Assembly: GCA_038900335.1 (NCBI GenBank)
Contig: JBBMRB010000004.1
Span: 186,001 to 250,000, forward strand
Reading direction: 5' to 3'
From: Rs1 sp038900335
GTDB taxonomy: Bacteria; Pseudomonadota; Gammaproteobacteria; Pseudomonadales; Balneatricaceae
Length of the DNA: 64,000 nt
The notes beneath the pieces were generated by a model that ran no database searches, had not been told where the DNA came from, and was given only the letters and a program-made list of their open reading frames with translations. Shown in pieces: positions 44,828-53,364 of this stretch. The translations under genes and the position numbers were made by a program. Each line of letters starts with the position of its first letter. The stretch's first letter is position 1.

Positions 44828-45487
44828 ATGTCTGAAGTTAAAGATATGATTGTCAAACCGATTTTTTCAAACAACCCAATTGCTTTGCAAATATTGGGTG
44901 TTTGTTCGGCGCTGGCTGTAACATCAAACTTAAATACTGCAATGGTTATGACATTGGCGGTAATCGCGGTAACAGCATTTTCAAACATGTTTGTTTCACT
45001 AATCCGTAACTACATGCCAAGTTCGGTGCGTATTATTTGTCAAATGACCATTATCGCTTCATTGGTAATCGTTGTTGATCAAATATTAAAAGCGGTCGCT
45101 TACGATACCTCTAAACAATTATCAGTTTTCGTTGGTTTAATTATCACTAACTGTATTGTTATGGGTCGCGCTGAAGCTTTTGCGATGAAAAACCCACCAC
45201 TACCTTCATTTATGGACGGCATCGGTAATGGTTTAGGCTACGGTGCGGTACTGTTGTTCGTTGGTTTTATTCGCGAACTGTTCGGATCAGGTAGCTTGTT
45301 TGGCTTTGAAATTCTACCACTAGTGACTAATGATGGCTGGTACATGAGTAATGGTTTATTACTATTGCCACCAAGTGCTTTCTTCATTATTGGTCTAATG
45401 ATTTGGTTAATGCGTACCTTTGATACCAGCCAAGTTGAAAAACCGGACTTTGTTATCTGTAAAAACTCTAAAGCGGAGGCAATATAA
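44828..45487 (+). CDS. nqrD: Na+-NQR subunit D
   Basis: Integral membrane subunit (219 residues, about six helices), inverted-repeat partner of NqrE and homologous to RnfE/RsxE. The NPIALQILGVCSALAVTS start and ITNCIVMGRAEAFAMKNPP segment (about 108) contain the cysteines that hold the intramembrane 2Fe-2S cluster with NqrE. It begins 2 bp after nqrC and its stop overlaps the nqrE start. Confidence 0.97.
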   Translation: MSEVKDMIVKPIFSNNPIALQILGVCSALAVTSNLNTAMVMTLAVIAVTAFSNMFVSLIRNYMPSSVRIICQMTIIASLVIVVDQILKAVAYDTSKQLSVFVGLIITNCIVMGRAEAFAMKNPPLPSFMDGIGNGLGYGAVLLFVGFIRELFGSGSLFGFEILPLVTNDGWYMSNGLLLLPPSAFFIIGLMIWLMRTFDTSQVEKPDFVICKNSKAEAI

Positions 45488-46095
45488 TGGAAGCTTATAT
45501 TAGTCTATTTGTTAAAGCTGTTTTCATTGAAAACATGGCATTAGCGTTTTTCTTAGGTATGTGCACATTCTTAGCCATCTCTAAAAAAGTACAGACAGCG
45601 ATTGGCCTAGGTATTGCGGTTATTGTGGTATTGACTATCACAACACCAGTCAATAACTTAATTTATAACTTATTATTGAAGGAAGGTGCATTAACGTGGG
45701 CCGGTTATCCTGAAGTTGATTTAAGTTTCCTAGGTTATATCTCCTATATCGGTGTTATTGCAGCAATGGTACAAATGCTGGAAATGGTGTTAGATAAGTA
45801 CTTCCCTGCGCTTTATAACGCACTGGGTGTGTTCTTACCTTTAATCACTGTTAACTGCGCTATCATGGGTGCTGCATTGTTTATGGTTGAACGTGATTAC
45901 AGCTTCGGTGAGTCTATTGTTTATGGCGCTGGTGCTGGTTTAGGTTGGGCTTTGGCGATTGCAACACTAGCGGGTATTCGTGAGAAATTGAAATATTCAG
46001 ATGTGCCAGCAGGCTTACAGGGGTTGGGTATTACCTTTATTTCTGTTGGTTTAATGGCGCTTGGGTTTATGTCTTTTTCCGGCGTACAGCTTTAA
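45487..46095 (+). CDS. nqrE: Na+-NQR subunit E
   Basis: Integral membrane subunit (202 residues, about six helices), related to RnfA/RsxA. The cluster-ligand cysteines are in FFLGMCTFLAISKK (about 22-35) and LITVNCAIMGAALFM (about 118-132). It completes the NqrD/E pair across the membrane. Its start overlaps the last base of the nqrD stop. Confidence 0.97.
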   Translation: MEAYISLFVKAVFIENMALAFFLGMCTFLAISKKVQTAIGLGIAVIVVLTITTPVNNLIYNLLLKEGALTWAGYPEVDLSFLGYISYIGVIAAMVQMLEMVLDKYFPALYNALGVFLPLITVNCAIMGAALFMVERDYSFGESIVYGAGAGLGWALAIATLAGIREKLKYSDVPAGLQGLGITFISVGLMALGFMSFSGVQL

Positions 46096-46127
46096 TACAT
46101 GATAATAAACAAAGGAATATTTAAGTT

Positions 46128-47357
46128 ATGAATCCTGAAATAATTCTTGGTGTTGTCATGTTTACTGTCGTAGTGCTTGCACTCGTTGCAGTAATTTTGG
46201 TGGCACGTTCGAAACTGGTAAGCTCTGGTGATGTGACGATTAATATTAATCATGATCCAGATAAAAGAGTGACTGTTCCCGCTGGCGGAAAATTGCTGCA
46301 AACACTAGCTGAAATGGGAGTATTTATTCCTTCAGCTTGTGGTGGCGGTGGTACGTGCGCACAGTGTAAATGTCAGGTTGTTTCCGGTGGTGGTTCTATG
46401 CTGCCGACAGAGGAATCTCACTTTACTATGCGTGAAGCTAAAGAGGGCTGGCGTTTAGCGTGTCAAGTTGCAGTTAAAGAAGATATGGAACTTGACCTTG
46501 AAGAGGAAATCTTTGGGGTTAAGAAATGGGAATGTACGGTTGAATCTAACCCTAACGTGGCAACTTTTATTAAAGAGTTGACCCTTAGAATACCAGATGG
46601 AGAAGATGTTGATTTCCGTGCCGGTGGTTATGTGCAATTAGAATGCCCTGCGCATACTGTCGATTACAAAGACTTTAATATCGAAGAAGAATATCGTGGT
46701 GATTGGGATAAGTTTAAAATATGGGATAACGTTTCTACGGTAACAGAGACGACCATACGCGCTTATTCAATGGCTAACTATCCAGGTGAAAAAGGCATTG
46801 TTAAATTTAACATTCGTGTCGCTTCACCACCACCGGGTAGCACAGGTATTCCACCTGGGATCATGTCGTCTTATGTCTTCAGTCTTAAAGAGGGCGATAA
46901 GGTTAATGTCTATGGACCCTTTGGTGAGTTCTTCGCTAAAGATACTGATGCTGAAATGGTATTTGTCGGTGGCGGTGCTGGTATGGCGCCAATGCGCTCA
47001 CACATCTTCGATCAGCTTAAGCGTCTTGGCTCTAAGCGTAAAATGTCTTTTTGGTATGGTGCCCGCTCTCTTAGAGAAGCATTCTATTCAGAAGAATACG
47101 ATATGCTGGCAGCAGAGAACGAAAATTTTGAATGGCATCTCGCTTTATCAGACCCTATGCCTGAAGATAATTGGGAAGGTAAGACCGGCTTTATCCACAA
47201 TGTATTGTTTGAAAACTATCTAAAGGATCACGAAGCGCCTGAAGATTGTGAGTATTACATGTGTGGACCGCCAATGATGAACGCAGCGGTTATCAAAATG
47301 TTAGAAGATTTAGGTGTTGAGCCTGAAAATATATTACTCGATGACTTTGGTGGTTAA
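46128..47357 (+). CDS. nqrF: Na+-NQR subunit F (NADH dehydrogenase subunit)
   Basis: Entry point for electrons. An N-terminal membrane helix (about 4-24) is followed by a ferredoxin domain with 2Fe-2S ligands in SACGGGGTCAQCKC (about 69-82) and WRLACQV (about 107-113). A ferredoxin reductase domain follows, with FAD-binding RAYSMANYP (about 210-218), the NADH site GGGAGMAPMRSHI and YYMCGPPMMNAAV (about 377). It has 409 residues (Vibrio 408). apbE starts 5 bp after the stop codon. Confidence 0.98.
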   Translation: MNPEIILGVVMFTVVVLALVAVILVARSKLVSSGDVTININHDPDKRVTVPAGGKLLQTLAEMGVFIPSACGGGGTCAQCKCQVVSGGGSMLPTEESHFTMREAKEGWRLACQVAVKEDMELDLEEEIFGVKKWECTVESNPNVATFIKELTLRIPDGEDVDFRAGGYVQLECPAHTVDYKDFNIEEEYRGDWDKFKIWDNVSTVTETTIRAYSMANYPGEKGIVKFNIRVASPPPGSTGIPPGIMSSYVFSLKEGDKVNVYGPFGEFFAKDTDAEMVFVGGGAGMAPMRSHIFDQLKRLGSKRKMSFWYGARSLREAFYSEEYDMLAAENENFEWHLALSDPMPEDNWEGKTGFIHNVLFENYLKDHEAPEDCEYYMCGPPMMNAAVIKMLEDLGVEPENILLDDFGG

Positions 47358-47362
47358 ACACA

Positions 47363-48421
47363 ATGTTACAGTGTAAAAAAGGCATGTTTATTAGTGCCTC
47401 ACAACGGCTAGCAGTTTATCTGCTAGCCGTTTTTGTCGTTTTATCAACGACAATAAGTTCGGCGTTTGCCGAGCAGAAAATGATTGCTATTGACGGTAAA
47501 ACGATGGGCACCACTTATCATATCAAGTGGTTTTCAAATGATGTTAATAACCAGTCATCAATACAATTGTTGCAACACAAAATTGACCAGCGATTAGTAG
47601 ATATTAATCAAGTTATGTCTACATATATAGCAGATTCAGAGCTGTCGCTTTTCAACCAGCAACCAGCGGGAACTGAGCAACAGGTATCGACTGAGTTATA
47701 TAATATTGTGCTAAAAGCAGAAGATATTAGCGAAAAATCAAAGGGCGCCTATGACATTACAGTAGGGCCATTAATTAATTTATGGGGTTTTGGGCCAGAT
47801 AAGCGGGTTATCAAAGCACCAAGTGATCAGCAAATAACCGAGATTAGAGCGAGAGTTGGTTACCAAAAATTGCAACTTTTAGCTGATAAGCGCATCAAAA
47901 AGAATGCTGATTTATATGTAGACCTGTCATCGATAGCTAAAGGTTATGCGGTTGATGAAATTGCCAATTTAATTGATAGTACCGGCATTGATGTGTACCT
48001 TGTAGAAATTGGTGGTGAGCTAGTTACCAAAGGGCTTAAACCTGGCCAAGATCCTTGGAAAATAGCCGTTGAAAGCCCAACAGCAGGGCGCAGCGTACAA
48101 CGTATCGTACGTGTTGATGATGTTGGCGTGGCAACCTCTGGCGATTACAGAAACTATTTTGAAGAAGATGGTGTCAGATATTCGCATATCATTGATACGA
48201 CGACAGGTAAGCCGATACGCCATAATTTAGCGTCTGTAACGGTGATAGCTGATAATTGTGGTTTGGCTGATGCGCTGGCAACAGCATTTTTGGCAATGGG
48301 CTTGGAAAAGTCATATCAGTATGCAATTGATCATAATATCGATGCTTTCTTTATATCTAAAAGCAGTACCGGATTTGAAGAGAAAGTTACACCTGGTTTT
48401 GCAAAGCGTATACTTAATTAA
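47363..48421 (+). CDS. apbE: FAD:protein FMN transferase (Nqr maturation)
   Basis: Periplasmic flavin transferase that attaches FMN from FAD to threonine in NqrB and NqrC. It has 352 residues. A signal peptide (hydrophobic core LAVYLLAVFVVLSTTISSAFA, split LAVYLLAVFV and SSAFA) precedes the mature domain. Mature motifs: DGKTMGTTYHIKW, YDITVGPLINLWGFGPDK (about 130), SSIAKGYAVDEIA, EIGGEL and SHIIDTTTGKP. There is no lipobox cysteine, unlike many ApbE proteins. A 12-bp perfect hairpin followed by T residues lies in the signal-peptide codons (47403-47434), a striking position. The ribosome site for the ATG at 47363 is poor; 47384 is an alternative start. Confidence 0.93.
   Translation: MLQCKKGMFISASQRLAVYLLAVFVVLSTTISSAFAEQKMIAIDGKTMGTTYHIKWFSNDVNNQSSIQLLQHKIDQRLVDINQVMSTYIADSELSLFNQQPAGTEQQVSTELYNIVLKAEDISEKSKGAYDITVGPLINLWGFGPDKRVIKAPSDQQITEIRARVGYQKLQLLADKRIKKNADLYVDLSSIAKGYAVDEIANLIDSTGIDVYLVEIGGELVTKGLKPGQDPWKIAVESPTAGRSVQRIVRVDDVGVATSGDYRNYFEEDGVRYSHIIDTTTGKPIRHNLASVTVIADNCGLADALATAFLAMGLEKSYQYAIDHNIDAFFISKSSTGFEEKVTPGFAKRILN
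47403..47434 (+). terminator. Terminator-like hairpin inside the apbE 5' codons
   Basis: Perfect 12-bp stem AACGGCTAGCAG/CTGCTAGCCGTT with a 5-base TTTAT loop, followed by TTT. It begins 45 bp after the nqrF stop and covers roughly codons 14-24 of apbE. It has the shape of an intrinsic terminator and could lower expression of apbE-nqrM relative to nqrA-F. Confidence 0.65.
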
Positions 48422-48512
48422 TTTAAATTTAAGGTAACAGCTTGTCTAAAAGCTTTTATCTGATGTTAATCAATAATCATACTAAATAAAGATAGTATGT
48501 AATGAGGTAGAT

Positions 48513-48752
48513 ATGGGTACTTTTATAGCAGTATTAGTGGTTTTGTTAACGGTTGTCGTTGCTATGTCTGTCGGTGTTTTATTAGGGGGTAAACCTATTG
48601 CTGGCTCTTGCGGTGGAATGGCTGCTTTAGGCATGGATACCGCTTGTGATATTTGTGCTGGTGATAAACAAATTTGTGAAGATGAAAATGAAAGAGTGGC
48701 ACGCGAAGCTAAAGAATCAAAATTAGCTGATTTAGGTCGTGAGTTAAAATAG
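48513..48752 (+). CDS. nqrM: Na+-NQR maturation factor NqrM
   Basis: Small membrane protein (79 residues, formerly DUF539) with one N-terminal helix (about 3-25). A cysteine-rich tail follows, SCGGMAALGMDTACDICAGDKQIC (cysteines at about 33, 45, 48 and 55). NqrM is needed for assembly of the intramembrane iron centre between NqrD and NqrE. A GAGGTAGAT ribosome site lies before the ATG. It completes the nqr cluster, 91 bp after apbE. Confidence 0.94.
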   Translation: MGTFIAVLVVLLTVVVAMSVGVLLGGKPIAGSCGGMAALGMDTACDICAGDKQICEDENERVAREAKESKLADLGRELK

Positions 48753-48899
48753 TATTTATATGTCACTGCATTGCTAATAAGTATCGAAAGTGCACAGATG
48801 TAAGTTGACTGTCTATACTATTAATAATGATAAGTAACATTTTAATAACAGTGAGAATGTAAGTTCTATACTGATAAAAAATAAACTAAGGGGTGGTTA

Positions 48900-50300
48900 A
48901 TGGCTGAGTATGATTATGATGTAGTAGTTATTGGATCGGGGCCTGCCGGAGAAGGCGCAGCAATGAATGCTGCTAAGCATGGCAAAAAAGTCGCGATTAT
49001 TGAAGAACAGCAATCTGTTGGGGGAAACTGCACACATAAAGGGACGATACCATCTAAAGCACTGCGCCATTCTGTTAAGCAAATTGTTGAATTTAATACC
49101 AACCCAATGTTCCGTGAAATAGGTGAGCCGCGTTGGTTCTCGTTTCAAAAAGTACTGCAAAGAGCAGAAAAGGTGATGGCTAACCAAGTTATGCTGCGCA
49201 CCAACTTTTATGCACGTAACAGAGTGGATGTGTTTTTTGGTAAAGCTGAATTTAAAGATGCCAAAACACTATTAGTGACAGGCACTGTCAAAGGTGATGA
49301 AGTGTTAAGGGCTAAGAATATTGTCATAGCGACAGGCTCAAGCCCTTATTGCCCTGCCGATATTGATTTTTCCCATGATCGTATATATAACTCTGATTCA
49401 ATTCTAAAATTAAACCATACACCACGTACCATTGTAATATTTGGCGCTGGCGTTATTGGTTGTGAATACGCCTCCATTTTTAGTGGTTTGGGCGTAAAGG
49501 TCGATCTAATTGATACCCGTGGACGTTTACTGTCTTTCTTAGATGGTGAGATCTCTGATGCGTTGAGTTATCACTTGCGAAACACAGCGGTGAAAATTAG
49601 ACACAATGAAGATTATCAAAGTGTGACTGCCGATGATCGTGGTATTACTCTATGCTTGAAATCAGGTAAGAAAATCCGAGCCGATGCCTTCTTATGGTGT
49701 AATGGCCGTTCTGGTAATACCGCTGAACTAGCGCTGGAAAATGCAGGTTTAAAAGCGAATAGCCGTGGGCAGTTAGAGGTTGATGATCGTTATCGAACCT
49801 CAGTCGATGGTATTTCAGCTGTCGGTGATGTCATTGGTTGGCCAAGCTTAGCGTCTGCTGCTATTGACCAAGGCAGATCAACCGCTGCGGATATTATTGG
49901 CAATAATGATTTCCGTTATATTGATGAAGTACCGACAGGTATTTACACTATTCCCGAAATTAGTTCTATTGGTAAAACCGAGGAAGAGTTGACAACAGAG
50001 TGTATTGCTTACGAAGTTGGCCAAGCTTTTTTCAAAGATACAGCCCGTGCTCAAATCACCAGTCAGCCTGTTGGTATGCTAAAAATATTATTTGATCCAG
50101 AATCACTTAAGATACTAGGCATTCACTGTTTTGGTGACCAAGCGTCAGAAATTATACATATTGGTCAAGCCATCATGCGTCAAAAGGATGAAGGTAATAC
50201 ATTGGCATATTTTGTTAGTACCACGTTTAATTACCCGACAATGGCCGAGGCATATCGTGTTGCTGCTATTGCTGGTTTAAACAGAATACAGCACTTGTAA
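48900..50300 (+). CDS. sthA: Soluble pyridine nucleotide transhydrogenase
   Basis: Cytosolic FAD flavoenzyme that moves reducing equivalents between NADPH and NAD+. The 466 residues equal E. coli SthA. FAD motif VVIGSGPAGEGAAMNAAKHG (split VVIGSGPAGEGAAM). In place of the redox disulfide of related reductases it has GGNCTHKGTIPSKALRHS, with a single cysteine, as expected for SthA. NAD motif IFGAGVIGCEYASIFSGLG and the C-terminal TTFNYPTMAEAYRVAA complete it. Position after nqrM links redox balance with the NQR, but sthA has its own 147-bp upstream gap. Confidence 0.97.
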   Translation: MAEYDYDVVVIGSGPAGEGAAMNAAKHGKKVAIIEEQQSVGGNCTHKGTIPSKALRHSVKQIVEFNTNPMFREIGEPRWFSFQKVLQRAEKVMANQVMLRTNFYARNRVDVFFGKAEFKDAKTLLVTGTVKGDEVLRAKNIVIATGSSPYCPADIDFSHDRIYNSDSILKLNHTPRTIVIFGAGVIGCEYASIFSGLGVKVDLIDTRGRLLSFLDGEISDALSYHLRNTAVKIRHNEDYQSVTADDRGITLCLKSGKKIRADAFLWCNGRSGNTAELALENAGLKANSRGQLEVDDRYRTSVDGISAVGDVIGWPSLASAAIDQGRSTAADIIGNNDFRYIDEVPTGIYTIPEISSIGKTEEELTTECIAYEVGQAFFKDTARAQITSQPVGMLKILFDPESLKILGIHCFGDQASEIIHIGQAIMRQKDEGNTLAYFVSTTFNYPTMAEAYRVAAIAGLNRIQHL

Positions 50301-50307
50301 CACCAGC

Positions 50308-50353
50308 TGTTTATATAGCTTGTCATGGTGATAGGCTATATAAACACTCTTTT
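50308..50353 (+). terminator. Terminator after sthA
   Basis: Stem TGTTTATATAGC/GCTATATAAACA (12 bp) with a 15-base loop, then CTCTTTTT, starting 7 bp after the stop codon. Confidence 0.8.
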
Positions 50354-50365
50354 TATGTTAGCGTG

Positions 50366-50653
50366 TTAGTTTTTATCTTTACCTTTTTCATCATCTTTAT
50401 AAAAACCATCTTCATAGTAAATCCCTTTTATATCTAACTTCTTTTCGACCCATCGATTGAAACGGCTCCAAATAAAAAATGCAGGGGTCATACCAATGGC
50501 TATCCCTAACATTAAGCCTGCTCCTTGATATTGTTGTGCTGTAAGCTCACTAAAATACTCAAAAAAACCATAAGAATTTAATAGATAATACCAAGTAATC
50601 AAAAAAGCAAAGGCGATAGCAGTGGCAAGATGATGAAGGTGACTCTTATTCAA
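50366..50653 (-). CDS. Small membrane protein of unknown function
   Basis: About 95 residues with two hydrophobic helices (AIAFAFLITWYYLL and the AGLMLGIAIGMTPAFFIW region) and a charged C-terminal tail ending KDDEKGKDKN. I do not recognise the family. I favour a TTG start at 50653, which has AAAAGGA six bases before it; the longer ATG at 50701 has no ribosome site and lies inside a Fur-box-like sequence. It converges with sthA. The upstream sequence hints at iron control. Confidence 0.6.
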   Translation of the reverse strand: MNKSHLHHLATAIAFAFLITWYYLLNSYGFFEYFSELTAQQYQGAGLMLGIAIGMTPAFFIWSRFNRWVEKKLDIKGIYYEDGFYKDDEKGKDKN

Positions 50654-50675
50654 AATGTTTCCTTTTAAAAAAATT

Positions 50676-50701
50676 GATAATGATAAATAACTGATAATCA
50701 T
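50676..50701. promoter_or_regulatory. Fur-box-like sequence
   Basis: GATAATGATAAATAACTGATAATCAT contains three GATAA(T/A)-type hexamer repeats (GATAAT, GATAAA, GATAAT) close to the Fur consensus. It lies 23 bp upstream of the preferred start of the small membrane protein gene. The high AT content makes a chance match possible. Confidence 0.4.
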
Positions 50702-50950
50702 AACATGCTGATATCCATAGCGCGCTATAACAAATCTCTATTTAACTTCAATAATGCCTGTTTAAAATAATAATAATTTTAGCCGATCTAATTGATGCGA
50801 TGCCTGAAACTTAGCTTGCAAGAGTGAAAATTCGCGAGTAAGGTGGTCTATAATAATTAAGTTAAATATTTTTTAAGCCATTAATTTAATTCAAGATAAG
50901 TAATAAATTAACGATTTTAACTAAGATCAAATAATAACAAGGATATAAAT

Positions 50951-51208
50951 ATGAAAATAAATGATTTGCTAGTTAATGAATTAACATTATTGTCCCAATT
51001 TAAGTCCCAAACAGCATTAGAAGGTATAAAAGTACACGCCAATGCCAGCCAAGATATGGTGGATGCAGCAAGCCGGCTGTTTGAGAAAAACTTAATTACC
51101 AAAAATGATGGCGGCTATCTAACTGATTTAGGTAAAGAGGCAGCTGAAAACTTAGACAGCCTGATGAGTATATTGACCACGCCTAGTAATTTGGATACCT
51201 CCCACTAA
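50951..51208 (+). CDS. TIGR02647-family DNA-binding-like protein
   Basis: An 85-residue protein with a winged-helix-like pattern: MKINDLLVNELTLLSQF, then ALEGIKVHANAS and LFEKNLITKNDGGYLTDLGKEAAE. It resembles the short TIGR02647 proteins common in Pseudomonas and relatives (EGIKVHS.A...LF.KGLIT..DGGYLTDLG). Function unknown. An AAGGATATAAAT ribosome site precedes the ATG. The stop codon overlaps the start of yaeQ by one base, so the two are translationally coupled. Confidence 0.8.
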   Translation: MKINDLLVNELTLLSQFKSQTALEGIKVHANASQDMVDAASRLFEKNLITKNDGGYLTDLGKEAAENLDSLMSILTTPSNLDTSH

Positions 51209-51741
51209 TGGCTTTAAAACCGACATTATATAAAGTAGATTTACAACTTGTTGATACAGACAGGGATGTTTATGAAAACTGTAAATTTACCTTAACCCAA
51301 CATCCATCAGAAACACAGACCAGAATGATGGTGCGGCTGATGGTGTTTGGTTTAAATTACCATCCAAACTTAAAATTTACCAAAGGGTTATCTAGTCAGG
51401 ATGAGCCAGATATTTGGCAGGTCTCTGATAATCTTGAAATAGATCGTTGGATAGAAGTAGGCCAAGCAAGCCCAGAGCGAATGAGAAAAGGCATTAGCCG
51501 CTCTAGAGATGTCTGTCTGTATGCTTATGGCAGCGATGCGGATGTCTGGTGGCAAAAAAATAGTGAAGCCTATACAGCATTACCAAAAATGAGTGTGTAT
51601 CAATTCGACCATCAACAACTTGCTAGTTTAACGCAGTTAGCACAGAGGAAAATGGCATTAACGTTAACGATTAGCAGTGGTGAGTTGTTCATTAACTGCG
51701 GTGACGATAATGTCCATTTAGCGTTAATAAAACTGCTATAA
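51208..51741 (+). CDS. yaeQ: YaeQ family protein
   Basis: A 177-residue protein (E. coli YaeQ 181) with a PD-(D/E)XK nuclease-like fold. Seen: LKPTLYKVDLQLVDTDRDVYENCKFTLTQHPSET at the start (read as VDLQLVDTDRDVYE), the acid-rich DEPDIWQVSDNLEIDRWIEVGQ segment (about 71-92) and AYGSDADVWW. YaeQ was once proposed as an RfaH-like factor, but its real role is unknown. It is coupled to the preceding TIGR02647 gene by overlapping stop and start codons. Confidence 0.9.
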   Translation: MALKPTLYKVDLQLVDTDRDVYENCKFTLTQHPSETQTRMMVRLMVFGLNYHPNLKFTKGLSSQDEPDIWQVSDNLEIDRWIEVGQASPERMRKGISRSRDVCLYAYGSDADVWWQKNSEAYTALPKMSVYQFDHQQLASLTQLAQRKMALTLTISSGELFINCGDDNVHLALIKLL

Positions 51742-51765
51742 CCGCTAGATTATTGCTCGAAGTCG

Positions 51766-52323
51766 CTATACTGTGATTTGCTGATGTGGGCTGCTAACGA
51801 GTAAGCCCATCAAATCATTTTGACTGATAATACCAACAAGTAAATACTTTTCATCGACCACGGCTAATGCAGTATTTTTAAACTTTATGAATAACGTGGC
51901 GATATCTCTTACTAACGCTGAGCTAGACACTGCGCTGAAGTCCTCTTGTAATAAGCAGCTAATAGTTGAGCCTGCCAAATTTTTATCTTTAATTAATTGG
52001 TTGTAATGCACAACCGCTAATGGCTTTTGTTCGTCATTGACCACAACTAAGTGTGAGAAATCTTGATTGTTAAGTATTGTGATGGCTTGCTCAATAGATG
52101 TTTGCGGTGTACAAGTTACCACCGATGTGCTCATTACATGAGATGCTCTTAATCGTCTGCGATTATCAGTACTATCCTTATTGTCAATATAACCTCGGGC
52201 TTTACTGTTATGAGCTACACTAGGTAGATGTTCAGGCTGTTTTGAGCTTGTATATAATGCAATGTGCTGTTCTATATTGCAATTTGATACGACCTTTCCA
52301 TTTTGGAAAATAACGAATGACAT
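51766..52323 (-). CDS. CBS-pair protein (copy 1 of a tandem pair)
   Basis: A 185-residue cytosolic protein. A short beta-like N-terminal motif (SFVIFQNGKVVS) and a polar linker precede two CBS domains: HVMSTSVVTCTPQTSIEQAI to about residue 130, and SAVSSSALVRDIATLF to the end (VGIISQNDLMGLLV). CBS pairs bind adenosine nucleotides and regulate partner proteins. It shares its whole architecture with the gene just upstream on the same strand, so the two are tandem paralogues. No partner enzyme domain is fused. Confidence 0.82.
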   Translation of the reverse strand: MSFVIFQNGKVVSNCNIEQHIALYTSSKQPEHLPSVAHNSKARGYIDNKDSTDNRRRLRASHVMSTSVVTCTPQTSIEQAITILNNQDFSHLVVVNDEQKPLAVVHYNQLIKDKNLAGSTISCLLQEDFSAVSSSALVRDIATLFIKFKNTALAVVDEKYLLVGIISQNDLMGLLVSSPHQQITV

Positions 52324-52385
52324 AAAACATTTTCCTATCTAGGGTCATTAAATCAATCAGATGATTACATCGACCGTTTTTAAGT

Positions 52386-52967
52386 TTAACTATTGACGTC
52401 TCTTTGAGAGCTGACTAATAATTTAAGTAAATCACTGCGACTAACAATACCTGTGACTTGATTTTCGTCATTGACAACACAAAAAACAGACGTTTTATTT
52501 TTAATAAAATGTAGTGCAATTTCTCTGACGAGGGTTTTTTCTGAAATCGCTAAAGCTATTGGCTCTAAAATATTTTGAATAAAGCTAGTTTCTGGAAATT
52601 CTGATTTTTGAATTTCTTTTAATCCTAAAACGCCCACTGGTGATTTATTTTTATTAATAACAACTAGCTTAGTGAGCTGATGCTTTTGCATTAACAACTT
52701 TGCTTTAATCACCAGTTCATGTGACATAACACTAATGACTGGTTTTGACATAATAACCGCAGCGGTTAATAAGCGTCTGTTTTGTAATGTATCTAAATCG
52801 CTGTTATCAATAATATGCTGTTGATTTGGCGAGTGTGTGTCGTTGCTGTGTTGTTTTACTTGGGATAATAGCGGTTTTTTCTCGTGTCTATTTTGATCAA
52901 AGTTATAAGCTTTTTGATTCGCGCTGATGATAGAGGAGATACCATTATTAAAAACAAATAGTGTCAT
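52386..52967 (-). CDS. CBS-pair protein (copy 2 of a tandem pair)
   Basis: A 193-residue paralogue of the neighbouring CBS protein. It starts TLFVFNNGISSII (compare SFVIFQNGKVVS), has a polar linker with an RRLL motif (compare RRRL), then two CBS domains from AAVIMSKPVISVMSHEL to VTGIVSRSDLLKLLVSSQ. Overall divergence from its neighbour is large, so the duplication is old. It is 62 bp upstream of its copy in the same direction and probably co-transcribed with it. The shared N-terminal strand may be a homotypic contact or a partner-binding tag. Confidence 0.82.
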   Translation of the reverse strand: MTLFVFNNGISSIISANQKAYNFDQNRHEKKPLLSQVKQHSNDTHSPNQQHIIDNSDLDTLQNRRLLTAAVIMSKPVISVMSHELVIKAKLLMQKHQLTKLVVINKNKSPVGVLGLKEIQKSEFPETSFIQNILEPIALAISEKTLVREIALHFIKNKTSVFCVVNDENQVTGIVSRSDLLKLLVSSQRDVNS

Positions 52968-53364
52968 TTATGATCCGGTTATTGGGCGTTAAATTGTTAC
53001 GCTATTAAAAGTAAAAAGTTACTTTGATATCTGTATCACAGTCTCTATATTTGTTAGTTAACAAGGCTATTGAATTGTAATACAGCATTATTCATATGAA
53101 TTTAATCTTAACCATAGCGCTGTTAAAAAGATACGTTAATGCTTTTCCTTTTTTAAACGCTTGTTTAATATTGTTAATTTTGAGTTCATATCGCCCTGTG
53201 TGATTGATTATTAAAGGGTTGATAAAAAGCTAAGAAAAATGATTAAATTTTTTTATCTATTTGCAATGTTTAACAATTGCTGTTTATTCGTTTTAAAAAT
53301 AGGTTATTGTGATACTTTCTGGCATCATTTTGACCAAATCGTTTATCAATATATATAGGTTATT
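52968..53364. other. Intergenic region between the CBS pair and dacB
   Basis: This 397-bp AT-rich gap between divergent genes must hold both promoters. No well-spaced promoter, hairpin or small ORF can be supported by eye. Confidence 0.35.
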
